A DNA stretch of 64,000 bases, from assembly GCF_019049255.1 (NCBI RefSeq), contig NZ_JAGMUJ010000029.1, forward strand, positions 338,654 through 402,653. The letters are read 5' to 3'. Shown piece by piece: positions 43,060 through 51,462 of this stretch. Both the position numbers and the translations under genes were made by a program. The stretch comes from Streptomyces sp. AC558_RSS880 (lineage in GTDB: Bacteria > Actinomycetota > Actinomycetes > Streptomycetales > Streptomycetaceae). Positions within the stretch are counted from its first letter, which is position 1. Every line of letters begins with the position of its first letter. The notes under the pieces are model-generated. The model was not told where the DNA came from. It ran no database searches and saw only the letters and a list, made by a program, of their open reading frames with translations.

Positions 43060-43719
43060 GTGTCCGTTCTCCTCGAGCAGCCCGCAAGCCTGGTCGCCTA
43101 CCGCCCGAACAAGCCGACCGCCATGGTGGTCGTGGCCGACCCGCGCGTCCGTTCCACCGTCACCCGCCATCTGTGGGCGCTCGGTGTGCGCGATGTCATC
43201 GAGGCCTCGTCCGTCGCGGAGGCTCGTCCCCGCATCGGCAACCCCCGCGACATCTGCGTCGCCGAAGTCCACCTGCCGGATGGTTCCGGCCTCACCCTCC
43301 TCTCGGAGACCCGCGCGGCGGGCTGGCCCAACGGCCTCGCCCTCTCCGCCGCCGACGACATCGGCGCCGTGCGCAACGCCCTCGCCGGCGGAGTGAAGGG
43401 ATACGTCGTCACCGGCACCCGCACCAACCTCGGGCTCCCCACCCGTCCCGGTGCGGCCCCCATCGGCGCCGCCGCCCGCCTGCACCGCCGCCCCCCGGGT
43501 GCCCCGAGCCACCCGGGCGGCTACCGGGAGCTGTCCGGCCGCGAGGTCGAGGTGCTGCGACTGGTGGCGGAGGGCCAGTCGAACAAGGCGATCGGCGTGT
43601 CGATGGGCCTGTCCGCACTGACCGTCAAGAGCCACCTCGCCCGCATCGCCCGCAAGCTCGGCACGGGTGACCGCGCCGGCATGGTGGCGGTGGCCCTGCG
43701 CACCGGCATCATCCACTGA
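43060..43719 (+). CDS. Atypical orphan response regulator, LuxR/NarL-type DNA-binding
   Basis: 219 residues. A receiver-like domain (about 20-125) joins a LuxR-type HTH (about 155-215, YRELSGREVEVLRLVAEGQSNKAIGVSMGLS). The position equivalent to the phospho-acceptor Asp is Glu69 in CVAEVHLPDGSG, only one acidic residue (D27) occupies the upstream acidic pocket, and the usual Lys after GY is Thr118 (KGYVVTGT). It is therefore unlikely to be switched by ordinary phosphorylation. GTG 43060 has AGGAGG 4 nt upstream. No sensor kinase is adjacent. DNA binding is well supported; targets unknown. Confidence 0.87.
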   Translation: MSVLLEQPASLVAYRPNKPTAMVVVADPRVRSTVTRHLWALGVRDVIEASSVAEARPRIGNPRDICVAEVHLPDGSGLTLLSETRAAGWPNGLALSAADDIGAVRNALAGGVKGYVVTGTRTNLGLPTRPGAAPIGAAARLHRRPPGAPSHPGGYRELSGREVEVLRLVAEGQSNKAIGVSMGLSALTVKSHLARIARKLGTGDRAGMVAVALRTGIIH

Positions 43720-43822
43720 CCGTTTCCGGCCACTTCTGACCACCTCACCCGTCCGGCCCTCCGCCCCACCCACGGGCTCGCGAACACCGCCTCTCACCCT
43801 CCCGACCGGAATACGACCCGCC

Positions 43823-43858
43823 GGCGCCCGTCACGGAACACAACCGTCGACGGGCGCC
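43823..43858. terminator. Terminator after the orphan regulator
   Basis: 10-bp perfect arms (43823-43832 with 43849-43858), ending just before the RNase D promoter. Confidence 0.65.
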
Positions 43859-43883
43859 TTCGTGGCACGGATACCCTTGACAG

Positions 43884-45173
43884 GTGACCGACGCCCACGA
43901 CACCGCAGCAGACCGTTCACTGCGCACCACCGGAGGCGCCCCTCCGGACGACGGCGGATCTTCTGTTACGGAGGCGCCGATCCCCTTGCTCGAACCGCGC
44001 GAGGGCATCCCTCCCGTGATCGCGGACGAGGCCGCCCTCGCCGAGGCGGTCGCCGCCTTCGCCGCGGGCAGCGGCCCCGTCGCCGTGGACGCCGAGCGCG
44101 CCTCCGGCTACCGCTACGGTCAGCGCGCCTACCTCGTCCAGCTGCGCCGCGAGGGCGCCGGGACCGCGCTGATCGACCCCGTCGCCTGTCCCGACCTGTC
44201 CGGGCTCGGCGAGGCGCTGTCCGGCGTCGAGTGGGTCCTGCACGCCGCCACCCAGGACCTGCCCTGCCTCCGCGAGATAGGCATGGTGCCCACCGTCCTC
44301 TTCGACACCGAGCTGGCCGGACGCCTCGCCGGGTTCCCCCGGGTCGGGCTCGGCGCGATGGTCGAGAACGTGCTCGGCTTCGTCCTGGAGAAGGGCCACT
44401 CCGCCGTCGACTGGTCCACCCGCCCGCTGCCCGAGCCCTGGCTGCGCTACGCCGCCCTCGACGTCGAGCTCCTGGTCGACCTGCGCGACGCGCTGGAGAA
44501 GGAGCTGGACCGGCAGGGCAAGCTGGACTGGGCCCGGCAGGAGTTCGACGCGATCGCCTCGGCCCCGCCGCCGGAGCCCCGCAAGGACCCCTGGCGGCGC
44601 ACCTCCGGCATGCACAAGGTGCGCCGGCGCCGGCAGATGGCCGTCGTGCGGGAGCTGTGGCAGACCCGCGACCGGATCGCGCAGCGCCGGGACGTCTCCC
44701 CGGGCAAGGTGCTCTCGGACGCGGCGATCGTGGAGGCCGCGCTCGCCCTCCCGGCCAACCTCCACGCCCTCGCCGCGCTCAACGGGTTCGGGCAGCGCGT
44801 GGGGCGGCGCCAGCTGGAGCAGTGGCAGGCGGCCGTCGACCGGGCGAAGGCGCTGAGCGAGGCGCAACTGCCCCAGCCCGGCCAGCCGGTGACCGGCCCC
44901 CCGCCGCCGCGCGCGTGGGCCGACAAGGACCCGGCGGCCGCGGCACGGCTGTCCGCGGCCCGGGCGGGGATCAGCGAGCTCGCCGAGCGGCTGAACATGC
45001 CGCCGGAGAACCTGATCACGCCGGACACGGTGCGCAGGGTCTGCTGGGAGCCGCCGGCGGTGGTGCGCGCCGAGTCCGTCGGGGCGGCTCTCACCGAGCA
45101 CGGGGCTCGCCCGTGGCAGGTGGAGCAGGTCACCCCGGTGCTGGTGGCGGCGCTGTCCGCGAAGGGGGCGTAG
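43884..45173 (+). CDS. rnd: Ribonuclease D-like 3'-5' exonuclease with HRDC domain
   Basis: 429 residues. The DEDD exonuclease domain (about 40-235) shows AVDAERAS (D69, E71), HAATQDLPCL and the YxxxD motif in RYAALDVELL. An HRDC domain (about 255-335) follows. It matures tRNA and other stable RNA 3' ends. GTG 43884 has no Shine-Dalgarno and lies 6 nt behind TACCCT (43872-43877), so a leaderless transcript is likely. The final codons and TAG are the first of three 33-bp tandem units. Confidence 0.88.
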   Translation: MTDAHDTAADRSLRTTGGAPPDDGGSSVTEAPIPLLEPREGIPPVIADEAALAEAVAAFAAGSGPVAVDAERASGYRYGQRAYLVQLRREGAGTALIDPVACPDLSGLGEALSGVEWVLHAATQDLPCLREIGMVPTVLFDTELAGRLAGFPRVGLGAMVENVLGFVLEKGHSAVDWSTRPLPEPWLRYAALDVELLVDLRDALEKELDRQGKLDWARQEFDAIASAPPPEPRKDPWRRTSGMHKVRRRRQMAVVRELWQTRDRIAQRRDVSPGKVLSDAAIVEAALALPANLHALAALNGFGQRVGRRQLEQWQAAVDRAKALSEAQLPQPGQPVTGPPPPRAWADKDPAAAARLSAARAGISELAERLNMPPENLITPDTVRRVCWEPPAVVRAESVGAALTEHGARPWQVEQVTPVLVAALSAKGA

Positions 45174-45262
45174 CGGGACCCCGCCGTTGTCCTGGAGGGG
45201 GCGTGGCGGGACCCGCCGCTGTCCCCGGAGGGAGCATGGCGGGACCCCGCCGCTATCCCCGG
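45168..45262 (+). repeat. Three tandem 33-bp units spanning the rnd stop codon
   Basis: Units begin at 45168, 45201 and 45234. Unit 1 has GCGTAG with the rnd stop; units 2 and 3 have GCGTGG and GCATGG, so the stop became Trp. Each unit is 11 codons. The third unit overlaps the 3' end of the convergent rhomboid gene. Confidence 0.75.
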
Positions 45263-46077
45263 CCCGGCCGTGCCCGCCGTCCGAAGAGGACGCCGCGCGG
45301 CTCGGGCGGCGGCGGTGTGCCCGGGCGCAGCGGCCAGGCGAGCAGCATGCCGGCCACGAAACCGACGACGTGCGCCACGTACGCCACCGTCCCGGCGTCG
45401 GTGACGCCCTGGCCCGACGAGTACACCGCCTGGAGCACGAACCACAGGCCCAGCACGGTCCAGGCCGGCAGCCGCAGCGGCAGGAAGATCAGGAACGGCA
45501 CCAGCACCCAGACGCGCGCCTTCGGATACAGCACCAGATAGGCGCCCAGCACCCCGGCGATCGCCCCGGAGGCGCCGATCAGGGGCTCGCCCGAGTCGGC
45601 GTTCAGCAGGGAGAAACCGTACGAGGCCGCGTAACCGCAGACGACGTAGAAGAGCAGGAAGCGGACGTGCCCCATCCGGTCCTCGACGTTGTTGCCGAAG
45701 ATCCACAGGAACAGCATGTTGCCCAGCAGGTGCAGCCAGCCGCCGTGCAGGAACATCGCCGTCAGGACGCTCAGCTCCGGCGACTTGTCGTAGCCCGGCG
45801 CACCGATCACGCATCCCGGACCCTGCGGGCCCACGCCGGTGCCGCCCGTGGGCACCAGGTCCGGCATCCGGTGGTGGATCAGCTCCTGCGGCACCACCGC
45901 GTAGCGGTCCAGGAACGCCTGCAGGTGGCACAGGTCGGCCAGACTGCTCCCGCCGGTCAGTGAACCGACGACACCCGGCGTGAGGACGACGAAGACGACG
46001 ATGTCGGCGGCGAGGAGCGCGTACGTCACCCAGGGGGTGCGCCGCGCGGGATTCACGTCATGGACGGGGATGACCAC
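45253..46077 (-). CDS. Rhomboid-family intramembrane serine protease
   Basis: 274 residues, about six to seven TM segments. The catalytic Ser170 lies in GASGAIAGVLGAY and His236 in AHVVGFVAG. The family motif HGGWLHLLGNMLFLWIFGNNVED is intact. It cleaves membrane-protein substrates within the bilayer. GTG 46077 is chosen because the MVIPVHDVNP opening is typical of the family; upstream reading runs into non-conserved sequence and no good ribosome-binding site is seen. Convergent with rnd. Confidence 0.88.
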   Translation of the reverse strand: MVIPVHDVNPARRTPWVTYALLAADIVVFVVLTPGVVGSLTGGSSLADLCHLQAFLDRYAVVPQELIHHRMPDLVPTGGTGVGPQGPGCVIGAPGYDKSPELSVLTAMFLHGGWLHLLGNMLFLWIFGNNVEDRMGHVRFLLFYVVCGYAASYGFSLLNADSGEPLIGASGAIAGVLGAYLVLYPKARVWVLVPFLIFLPLRLPAWTVLGLWFVLQAVYSSGQGVTDAGTVAYVAHVVGFVAGMLLAWPLRPGTPPPPEPRGVLFGRRARPGRG

Positions 46078-46209
46078 ATCCCACGTGTGCCCGGGCGGCG
46101 GTCGGTGAATCCGCGGCGCCGCTGAACACCGCCGTCCGGCCGTGCGTATGACTCGTCGACCGTCCGCGGCCCGGGAAGGGGCCGCGGGGCCGACGTGGAG
46201 GAACAGGCG

Positions 46210-46533
46210 ATGAACGACCGAGTGCCCACCGCGATGCACGCGCTGCCCGACGGCGAGGCCGAACTCACGCTCGTGGTGCGCCTCCCGTGGGAGGACGTCG
46301 CCCGGCTCGGCCAGGAGGCGGGGCGGCTCGCCTCGCAGATGCGGCGGCCGGTGACGCTGGACGAGGCGGTGAGCCATCGGCTGCGCTCGGTGCGGGGGGC
46401 CGCGCACGCGAAGCCTGCGGCGCAGGCGCCGGTACCCGCGCAGGACGCCGGTGCGTCGGTGGCGTCGTTGCCGTCACGGCCTCCGGCGGAGCAGGCGCGG
46501 CAAGTGATCGAGAGGATCAACGGGACCGCGTGA
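46210..46533 (+). CDS. Conserved small protein of unknown function
   Basis: 107 residues, not recognised. The N-terminal half (ELTLVVRLPWEDVARLGQEAGRLASQMRRPVTLDEAVSHR) alternates strand and helix with charged residues, rather like a small DNA-binding or antitoxin-type fold. The C-terminal half is Ala/Pro-rich. No signal peptide. ATG 46210 has GAGGA 7 nt upstream. Confidence 0.6.
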   Translation: MNDRVPTAMHALPDGEAELTLVVRLPWEDVARLGQEAGRLASQMRRPVTLDEAVSHRLRSVRGAAHAKPAAQAPVPAQDAGASVASLPSRPPAEQARQVIERINGTA

Positions 46534-46591
46534 GGGCTTGCCGGACAGCGCCGTAGGGGTTCGGTTGCGTCGCGGGGTGCCGGCCGCATGG

Positions 46592-46647
46592 GGCTTGTCG
46601 CGCCCACGAGCCGCACACGGACTCAGCCCCGCGCCCCTGAAGGGGCG
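46592..46647 (+). repeat. Dispersed intergenic repeat, copy B
   Basis: Same element as 11324-11385: starts GGCTTGTCGCGCCC, ends CCCCGCGCCCCT..GGGGCG. It fills the spacer between the small protein and the convergent reductase and may act as terminator. Confidence 0.65.
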
Positions 46648-46663
46648 CTCAGCCTGCCCCTCT

Positions 46664-48061
46664 TCATACGGTCGCCCGGATTTTCGTCGCCGCCTTTCTG
46701 GCCGCCACCAGGACCGGGTCCCAGACCGGGGAGAACGGGGGCGCGTAGCCCAGGTCCAGGGTCGTCATCTGATCCACCGTCATGCCGGCGGTGAGGGCGA
46801 CCGCCGCGATGTCGACGCGCTTGCCCGCGCCCTCGCGGCCGACGATCTGGACGCCGAGGAGCCGGCCCGTGCGGAGTTCGGCGAGCATCTTCACCGTCAT
46901 GGGGGAGGCGTTCGGGTAATAACCCGCGCGGCTGGTCGACTCGATGGTGACCGACTCGAACCGCAGGCCCACGCGGTGGGCGTCCTTCTCCCGGAGCCCG
47001 GTGCGCGCGATCTCCAGGTCGCACACCTTGCTGACCGCCGTACCGACCACGCCCGGGAAGGTGGCGTAGCCGCCGCCGGCGCCCGCGCCGATGATCTGGC
47101 CGTGCTTGTTGGCGTGCGTGCCCAGCGGGATGTGCCGCTGCTGCCCGGAGACCAGGTCGAGGACCTCCACGCAGTCGCCGCCGGCCCAGATGTTCTCGTA
47201 CCCGCGCACCCGCATCGACCGGTCGGTGAGCAGTCCGCCGTGTTCCCCCAGGGGAAGTCCGGCGGCCCGTGCCAGGGTCGTCTCCGGGCGCACCCCGATG
47301 CCGAGCACGACGACGTCCGCCGGGTACTCGGCGTCCTCGGTGGCGACCGCCCGCACCCCGCCGTCGTCCCCCGTGAGCAGCTCGGTGACCTCGGCGTCGT
47401 TCACCATGGTGATGCCCATGCCCTCCATGGCCTCGCGCACCAGGCGCCCCATGTCGGGGTCGAGGGTCGCCATCGGCTCCGCGCCGCGGTTGACGACCGT
47501 CACCTCGTAGCCGCGGTGGAGCATCGCCTCGGCCATCTCCACACCGATGTAACCCGCCCCGACGACCACCGCGCGGCGCCCGCGCGTGCGGGACAGCGTG
47601 TCGAGGAGGGCCTGCCCGTCGTCGAGGGTCTGCACGCCGTGCACCCCGGGGGCGTCCATGCCGGGCAGCTCCGGGCGGATCGGCCGCGCACCGGTCGCGA
47701 TCACCAGTTTGTCGTACGACGTCCAGGACTCGGCGCCGGAGTCGACGTCCCGCGCGCGCACCCGCCCCCGGTCGAGGTCGAGTTCCGTGACCTCGGTGCG
47801 CAGCCGCAGGTCGATGTCCCGCGCGCGGTGCTCCTCGGCGGTGCGGGCGATCAGCCGGTCCCGGTCGGGGACGTCACCGCCCACCCAGTAGGGGATGCCG
47901 CACGCCGAGAAGGAGGTGAAGTGGCCGCGTTCGAACGCCACGATCTCCAGCTCGTCCGGACCCCTCAGCCGGCGGGCCTGTGACGCCGCGGACATCCCCG
48001 CGGCGTCACCGCCGATCACCACCAGGCGTTCCCTCGTACCGCGCGCATCGCTCATGGTCAT
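46664..48061 (-). CDS. FAD-dependent pyridine nucleotide-disulfide oxidoreductase (CoA-disulfide reductase/Nox type)
   Basis: 465 residues with an N-terminal FAD motif (LVVIGGDAAGMSAASQAR), the single redox-active Cys of the CoADR/NADH-oxidase family in SFSACGIPYWVGG, a second dinucleotide fold (AVVVGAGYIGVEMAEAM), IWAGGDCVEV, and a C-terminal dimerisation domain. It probably reduces a low-molecular-weight disulfide, a persulfide or oxygen with NAD(P)H. ATG 48061 lies 6 nt behind TAGCGT with no Shine-Dalgarno, so leaderless expression is possible; ATG 48055 is an alternative. Confidence 0.88.
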   Translation of the reverse strand: MTMSDARGTRERLVVIGGDAAGMSAASQARRLRGPDELEIVAFERGHFTSFSACGIPYWVGGDVPDRDRLIARTAEEHRARDIDLRLRTEVTELDLDRGRVRARDVDSGAESWTSYDKLVIATGARPIRPELPGMDAPGVHGVQTLDDGQALLDTLSRTRGRRAVVVGAGYIGVEMAEAMLHRGYEVTVVNRGAEPMATLDPDMGRLVREAMEGMGITMVNDAEVTELLTGDDGGVRAVATEDAEYPADVVVLGIGVRPETTLARAAGLPLGEHGGLLTDRSMRVRGYENIWAGGDCVEVLDLVSGQQRHIPLGTHANKHGQIIGAGAGGGYATFPGVVGTAVSKVCDLEIARTGLREKDAHRVGLRFESVTIESTSRAGYYPNASPMTVKMLAELRTGRLLGVQIVGREGAGKRVDIAAVALTAGMTVDQMTTLDLGYAPPFSPVWDPVLVAARKAATKIRATV

Positions 48062-48109
48062 GTGAACACGCTACGGGGGCAGGGGATTTCAGGACCGCCC
48101 GAGGGCCCC

Positions 48110-49111
48110 TCAGCCCTCCCCGTCCCCGTCGGACGCCGGGCGGGGCGCCGACGACGGCACCGGCCGGGCCACCGGCAGCGGGCCGAGGGCGGTCGTCACG
48201 GGCGCCGGCTCCGGCCGCCGCGGCAGCCGGGGGCGTACGACCTTCCGCCACAGCAGGACGAGCAGCGCCGCCACCGCCGCGAACGGCAGCACCGCGCCGA
48301 ACGCCACCGCCAGCCAGCGCAGCATCGTCACGAACGCGTCCCAGCCGCCCGCGAGGGCGTCCGTGAACCCCGGATCGTCGTCCTTCGCCGTCTCCTCCAC
48401 CGGAGTCTCGGACAGGGACAGGGTGATGGTGGCCAGGCTCGTGCGGTCCTTCAGGGACGCCTGCTGGGCGAGCAGGGCCTCCAGGTCGGCCTGGCGGCTG
48501 CTCAGCTCACCCTCCAGGGTGACCACGTCACTGAGCTTGGTCGCCCGGTCCATCAGCTCGCGGATGCGGGCCACGCTGGCCCGCTGGGTCGTGATCCGGC
48601 TCTCCACGTCGACCACCTGGTCGGTGACGTCCTGCGCCTTGGCGCTGCGTTCGAGGAGCTTGCCGGTGCCCTCCAGATCGGCGAGGACCTCGTCGTACTT
48701 CTCCACGGGCACGCGCAGCACCACGCGCGTGTGCTCGTGGCCCTCCTCGTCCCGGTCGGTGGTCTCGTCGCCGATGTAGCCGCCCGCGGTCTCGGTCGTC
48801 GTCCGGGCCTCGTCCAGCGCCTTCGGGACGTCCTCGACCCGCACGGTCAGGGAGGCGGTGCGGATGATGTGGTTCGCGGTGGCCTTCGGCGGCGCGGTCG
48901 CCCTCGCGTCGTTCGCCGCGCCGCCGGGGGCGCCCTGCTTCGCGTCCTCCTGCGCGGCCTGCCCTTCGGCGGGCGCGACGGCGGCCTTGTCGGCGGCCCC
49001 GGACCCGGCGGAGTCGTCGCTCGCGCCGCTGCACCCGCTGACGGCGAGGGCCGCCGCCAGCAGGACCCCGGCCAGGGCGTGGGCGGGACGTACGGATCGT
49101 CGTATGCGCAT
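48110..49111 (-). CDS. DUF4349 lipoprotein
   Basis: 333 residues. The signal peptide ends in a lipobox (LAVSGC), then comes an Ala/Gly-rich linker, the DUF4349 domain with a strongly charged coiled coil (about 150-225, TDQVVDVESRITTQRASVARIRELM), and a C-terminal TM helix (FGAVLPFAAVAALLVLLW) before a Pro/Arg-rich cytoplasmic tail. A lipid anchor plus a TM segment suggests an envelope-spanning structural or sensory role. ATG 49111 has GGGGGAG 7 nt upstream. Function unknown. Confidence 0.82.
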   Translation of the reverse strand: MRIRRSVRPAHALAGVLLAAALAVSGCSGASDDSAGSGAADKAAVAPAEGQAAQEDAKQGAPGGAANDARATAPPKATANHIIRTASLTVRVEDVPKALDEARTTTETAGGYIGDETTDRDEEGHEHTRVVLRVPVEKYDEVLADLEGTGKLLERSAKAQDVTDQVVDVESRITTQRASVARIRELMDRATKLSDVVTLEGELSSRQADLEALLAQQASLKDRTSLATITLSLSETPVEETAKDDDPGFTDALAGGWDAFVTMLRWLAVAFGAVLPFAAVAALLVLLWRKVVRPRLPRRPEPAPVTTALGPLPVARPVPSSAPRPASDGDGEG

Positions 49112-49267
49112 AAGGGGCTCCCCCGGTGTCGTGACGACTGACGATCCTTCGACGCGGCAGGGGTGCGGAACGTTGGCGCCGGACGGTCCCGATGCGGTCA
49201 CGGTAGGGACTCGGCGGGGCCACATGGCCCTGGCGGGACCGCCGGGGGCGTTTGAGAGGGTGGAGTC

Positions 49268-50725
49268 ATGAGCGGATCACATGCGGGCTCCGGGCAGCAC
49301 GTCGTCGTCGTCGGAGCGGGAATCGCCGGGCTGGCCGCCGCGTACCGGCTGCGGGAACACGGGGCGCGGGTCACCGTGCTGGAGGCCTCGGACCGGGTCG
49401 GCGGCAAGCTGCTGCCGGGAGAGATCGCGGGCGTGCGCGTCGACCTCGGCGCCGAGTCGTTGCTGGCCCGCCGCCCCGAGGCGGTGGGCCTCGCCCGTGC
49501 GGTGGGCCTCGCCGACCGGCTCCAGCCGCCGGCCACCGCCACGGCCTCGCTGTGGACCCGGGGCGCCCTGCACCCCATGCCCAAGGGCCACGTCATGGGC
49601 GTGCCCGGCACCGCCGAAGCCCTCGCCGGCGTCCTCTCCGACGAGGGGCTGGCCAGGATCGAGCGCGACGCCGACCTGCCCCGCACCGAGGTCGGCGACG
49701 ACGTGGCCGTCGGTGAGTACGTGGCGGCGCGCGTCGGCCGCGAGGTCGTCGACCGCCTGGTGGAGCCCCTGCTCGGCGGGGTGTACGCGGGCGACGCGTA
49801 CCGCATCTCGATGCGCTCGGCGGTCCCGCAGCTCTTCGAGGCCGCCCGCACCCACACCTCCCTCACCGAGGCGGTCCGGGGGATCCAGGCCAGGTCCGCC
49901 GCCGCGCCGCAGCCGGGCCCCGTCTTCACGGGCATCGCGGGCGGCGTGGGCACCCTCCCGCTCGCGGTCGCCGACGCGCTGCGGGCGGGCGGCGCGGAGA
50001 TCCTCACCGGCACGCCGGTCACGGAGCTGCGCCGGGAACCGCGGGACGGCTGGCGGATCGTCGCCGGGGACCGCGCCCTGCACGCCGACGCGGTCGTCGT
50101 CGCCGTCCCCGCCCCGGCCGCCGCCGGTCTGCTGCGCGCCGAGGCGCCCGGTGCCGCCGCCGAGCTCGCCGGCGTCGAGTACGCCTCCATGGCGCTGATC
50201 ACCCTCGCCTACCGCCGCGCGGAGACCGGTCTGCCCGAGGGCAGCGGATTCCTCGTGCCGCCCGTCGACGGCCGCACCATCAAGGCGTCCACCTTCGCCT
50301 CCGCCAAATGGGGCTGGATCGCCGAGGAGAACCCGGACCTGGTCGTCCTGCGCGCCTCCGTGGGCCGCCACGGCGAGACGGAGATCCTCGACCGCGACGA
50401 CGCCGGCCTCGTGGAGGTCTCCCGGCACGACCTGAAGGCCGCCGTCGGCCTGGACGCCACCCCGGTCGCCACCCGCGTCACCCGCTGGGGGGACGGCCTG
50501 CCCCAGTACCCCGTCGGCCACCACGCGCGCGTGGCCCGCGTCCGCGAGCACCTCGCGGGCCTCGCCGGGCTCGCCGTGTGCGGCGCGGCCTACGACGGCG
50601 TCGGCGTCCCCGCGTGCATCGCGAGCGCGTACGCCGCCGCCGACCAGATCCACGGTGACCTGCGCGCTGTGCAGCAGCTCACCGCCCACCCGGTGCAGAG
50701 CCTCCACGGAGGAGCAGGAGAATAA
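49268..50725 (+). CDS. hemY: Coproporphyrinogen III oxidase (HemY/CgoX type)
   Basis: 485-residue FAD enzyme related to protoporphyrinogen oxidase. In Actinobacteria this type oxidises coproporphyrinogen III to coproporphyrin III. The FAD-binding [21 protein letters not shown] and the second signature [10 protein letters not shown] are present, and the C-terminal [22 protein letters not shown] closes the FAD site. ATG 49268 follows GGTGGAG. HemQ follows 5 nt later, which supports the coproporphyrin route. Confidence 0.92.
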   Translation: MSGSHAGSGQHVVVVGAGIAGLAAAYRLREHGARVTVLEASDRVGGKLLPGEIAGVRVDLGAESLLARRPEAVGLARAVGLADRLQPPATATASLWTRGALHPMPKGHVMGVPGTAEALAGVLSDEGLARIERDADLPRTEVGDDVAVGEYVAARVGREVVDRLVEPLLGGVYAGDAYRISMRSAVPQLFEAARTHTSLTEAVRGIQARSAAAPQPGPVFTGIAGGVGTLPLAVADALRAGGAEILTGTPVTELRREPRDGWRIVAGDRALHADAVVVAVPAPAAAGLLRAEAPGAAAELAGVEYASMALITLAYRRAETGLPEGSGFLVPPVDGRTIKASTFASAKWGWIAEENPDLVVLRASVGRHGETEILDRDDAGLVEVSRHDLKAAVGLDATPVATRVTRWGDGLPQYPVGHHARVARVREHLAGLAGLAVCGAAYDGVGVPACIASAYAAADQIHGDLRAVQQLTAHPVQSLHGGAGE

Positions 50726-50730
50726 GGGAC

Positions 50731-51462
50731 ATGAGTGACGACGCCACCACCCCCGCCCCCGACCGGATCCCGAACAAGGGCAAGCTGGCCAAGGACCTCA
50801 ACGAGGTCATCCGCTACACCCTCTGGTCCGTCTTCAAACTGAAGGACGTCCTGCCGGAGGACCGCGCCGGATACGCCGACGAGGTCCAGGAACTGTTCGA
50901 CCAGCTCGCCGCCAAGGACGTCACGATCCGCGGCACCTACGACCTGTCGGGCCTGCGCGCGGACGCCGACCTCATGATCTGGTGGCACGCCGAGACCGCC
51001 GACCAGCTCCAGGACGCCTACAACCTGTTCCGCCGCACCAGGCTGGGCCGCGCCCTCGAGCCGGTCTGGTCGAACATGGCGCTGCACCGGCCCGCCGAGT
51101 TCAACCGGTCGCACATCCCGGCGTTCCTCGCCGACGAGACGCCCCGCGACTACGTGAGCGTCTACCCCTTCGTGCGCTCCTACGACTGGTACCTGCTGCC
51201 CGACGAGGACCGCCGGCGCATGCTCGCCGACCACGGCAAGATGGCCCGCGGCTACCCCGACGTGCGCGCCAACACGGTCGCCTCGTTCTCGCTCGGCGAC
51301 TACGAGTGGATCCTCGCCTTCGAGGCCGACGAACTGCACCGGATCGTCGACCTCATGCGCCACCTGCGCGGCTCGGAGGCCCGGATGCACGTCCGCGAGG
51401 AGGTCCCGTTCTTCACGGGCCGCCGCAAGGACGTCGCGGAACTGGTCGCGGGCCTGGCCTGA
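50731..51462 (+). CDS. hemQ: Coproheme decarboxylase (HemQ/ChdC)
   Basis: 243 residues of the chlorite-dismutase-like family. Converts coproheme to haem b by two oxidative decarboxylations. Tyr145 in [15 protein letters not shown] matches the reactive Tyr of characterised ChdC, and His168 in [15 protein letters not shown] is the likely proximal ligand. It is the last step of the pathway served by hemE and hemY in this window. Its TGA is immediately followed by the stop of the convergent peptidase gene. Confidence 0.93.
   Translation: MSDDATTPAPDRIPNKGKLAKDLNEVIRYTLWSVFKLKDVLPEDRAGYADEVQELFDQLAAKDVTIRGTYDLSGLRADADLMIWWHAETADQLQDAYNLFRRTRLGRALEPVWSNMALHRPAEFNRSHIPAFLADETPRDYVSVYPFVRSYDWYLLPDEDRRRMLADHGKMARGYPDVRANTVASFSLGDYEWILAFEADELHRIVDLMRHLRGSEARMHVREEVPFFTGRRKDVAELVAGLA

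Noticed and set aside
45168..45262. Short tandem repeats as a CRISPR array
   Set aside because: Units are contiguous with no spacers and derive from the end of rnd.
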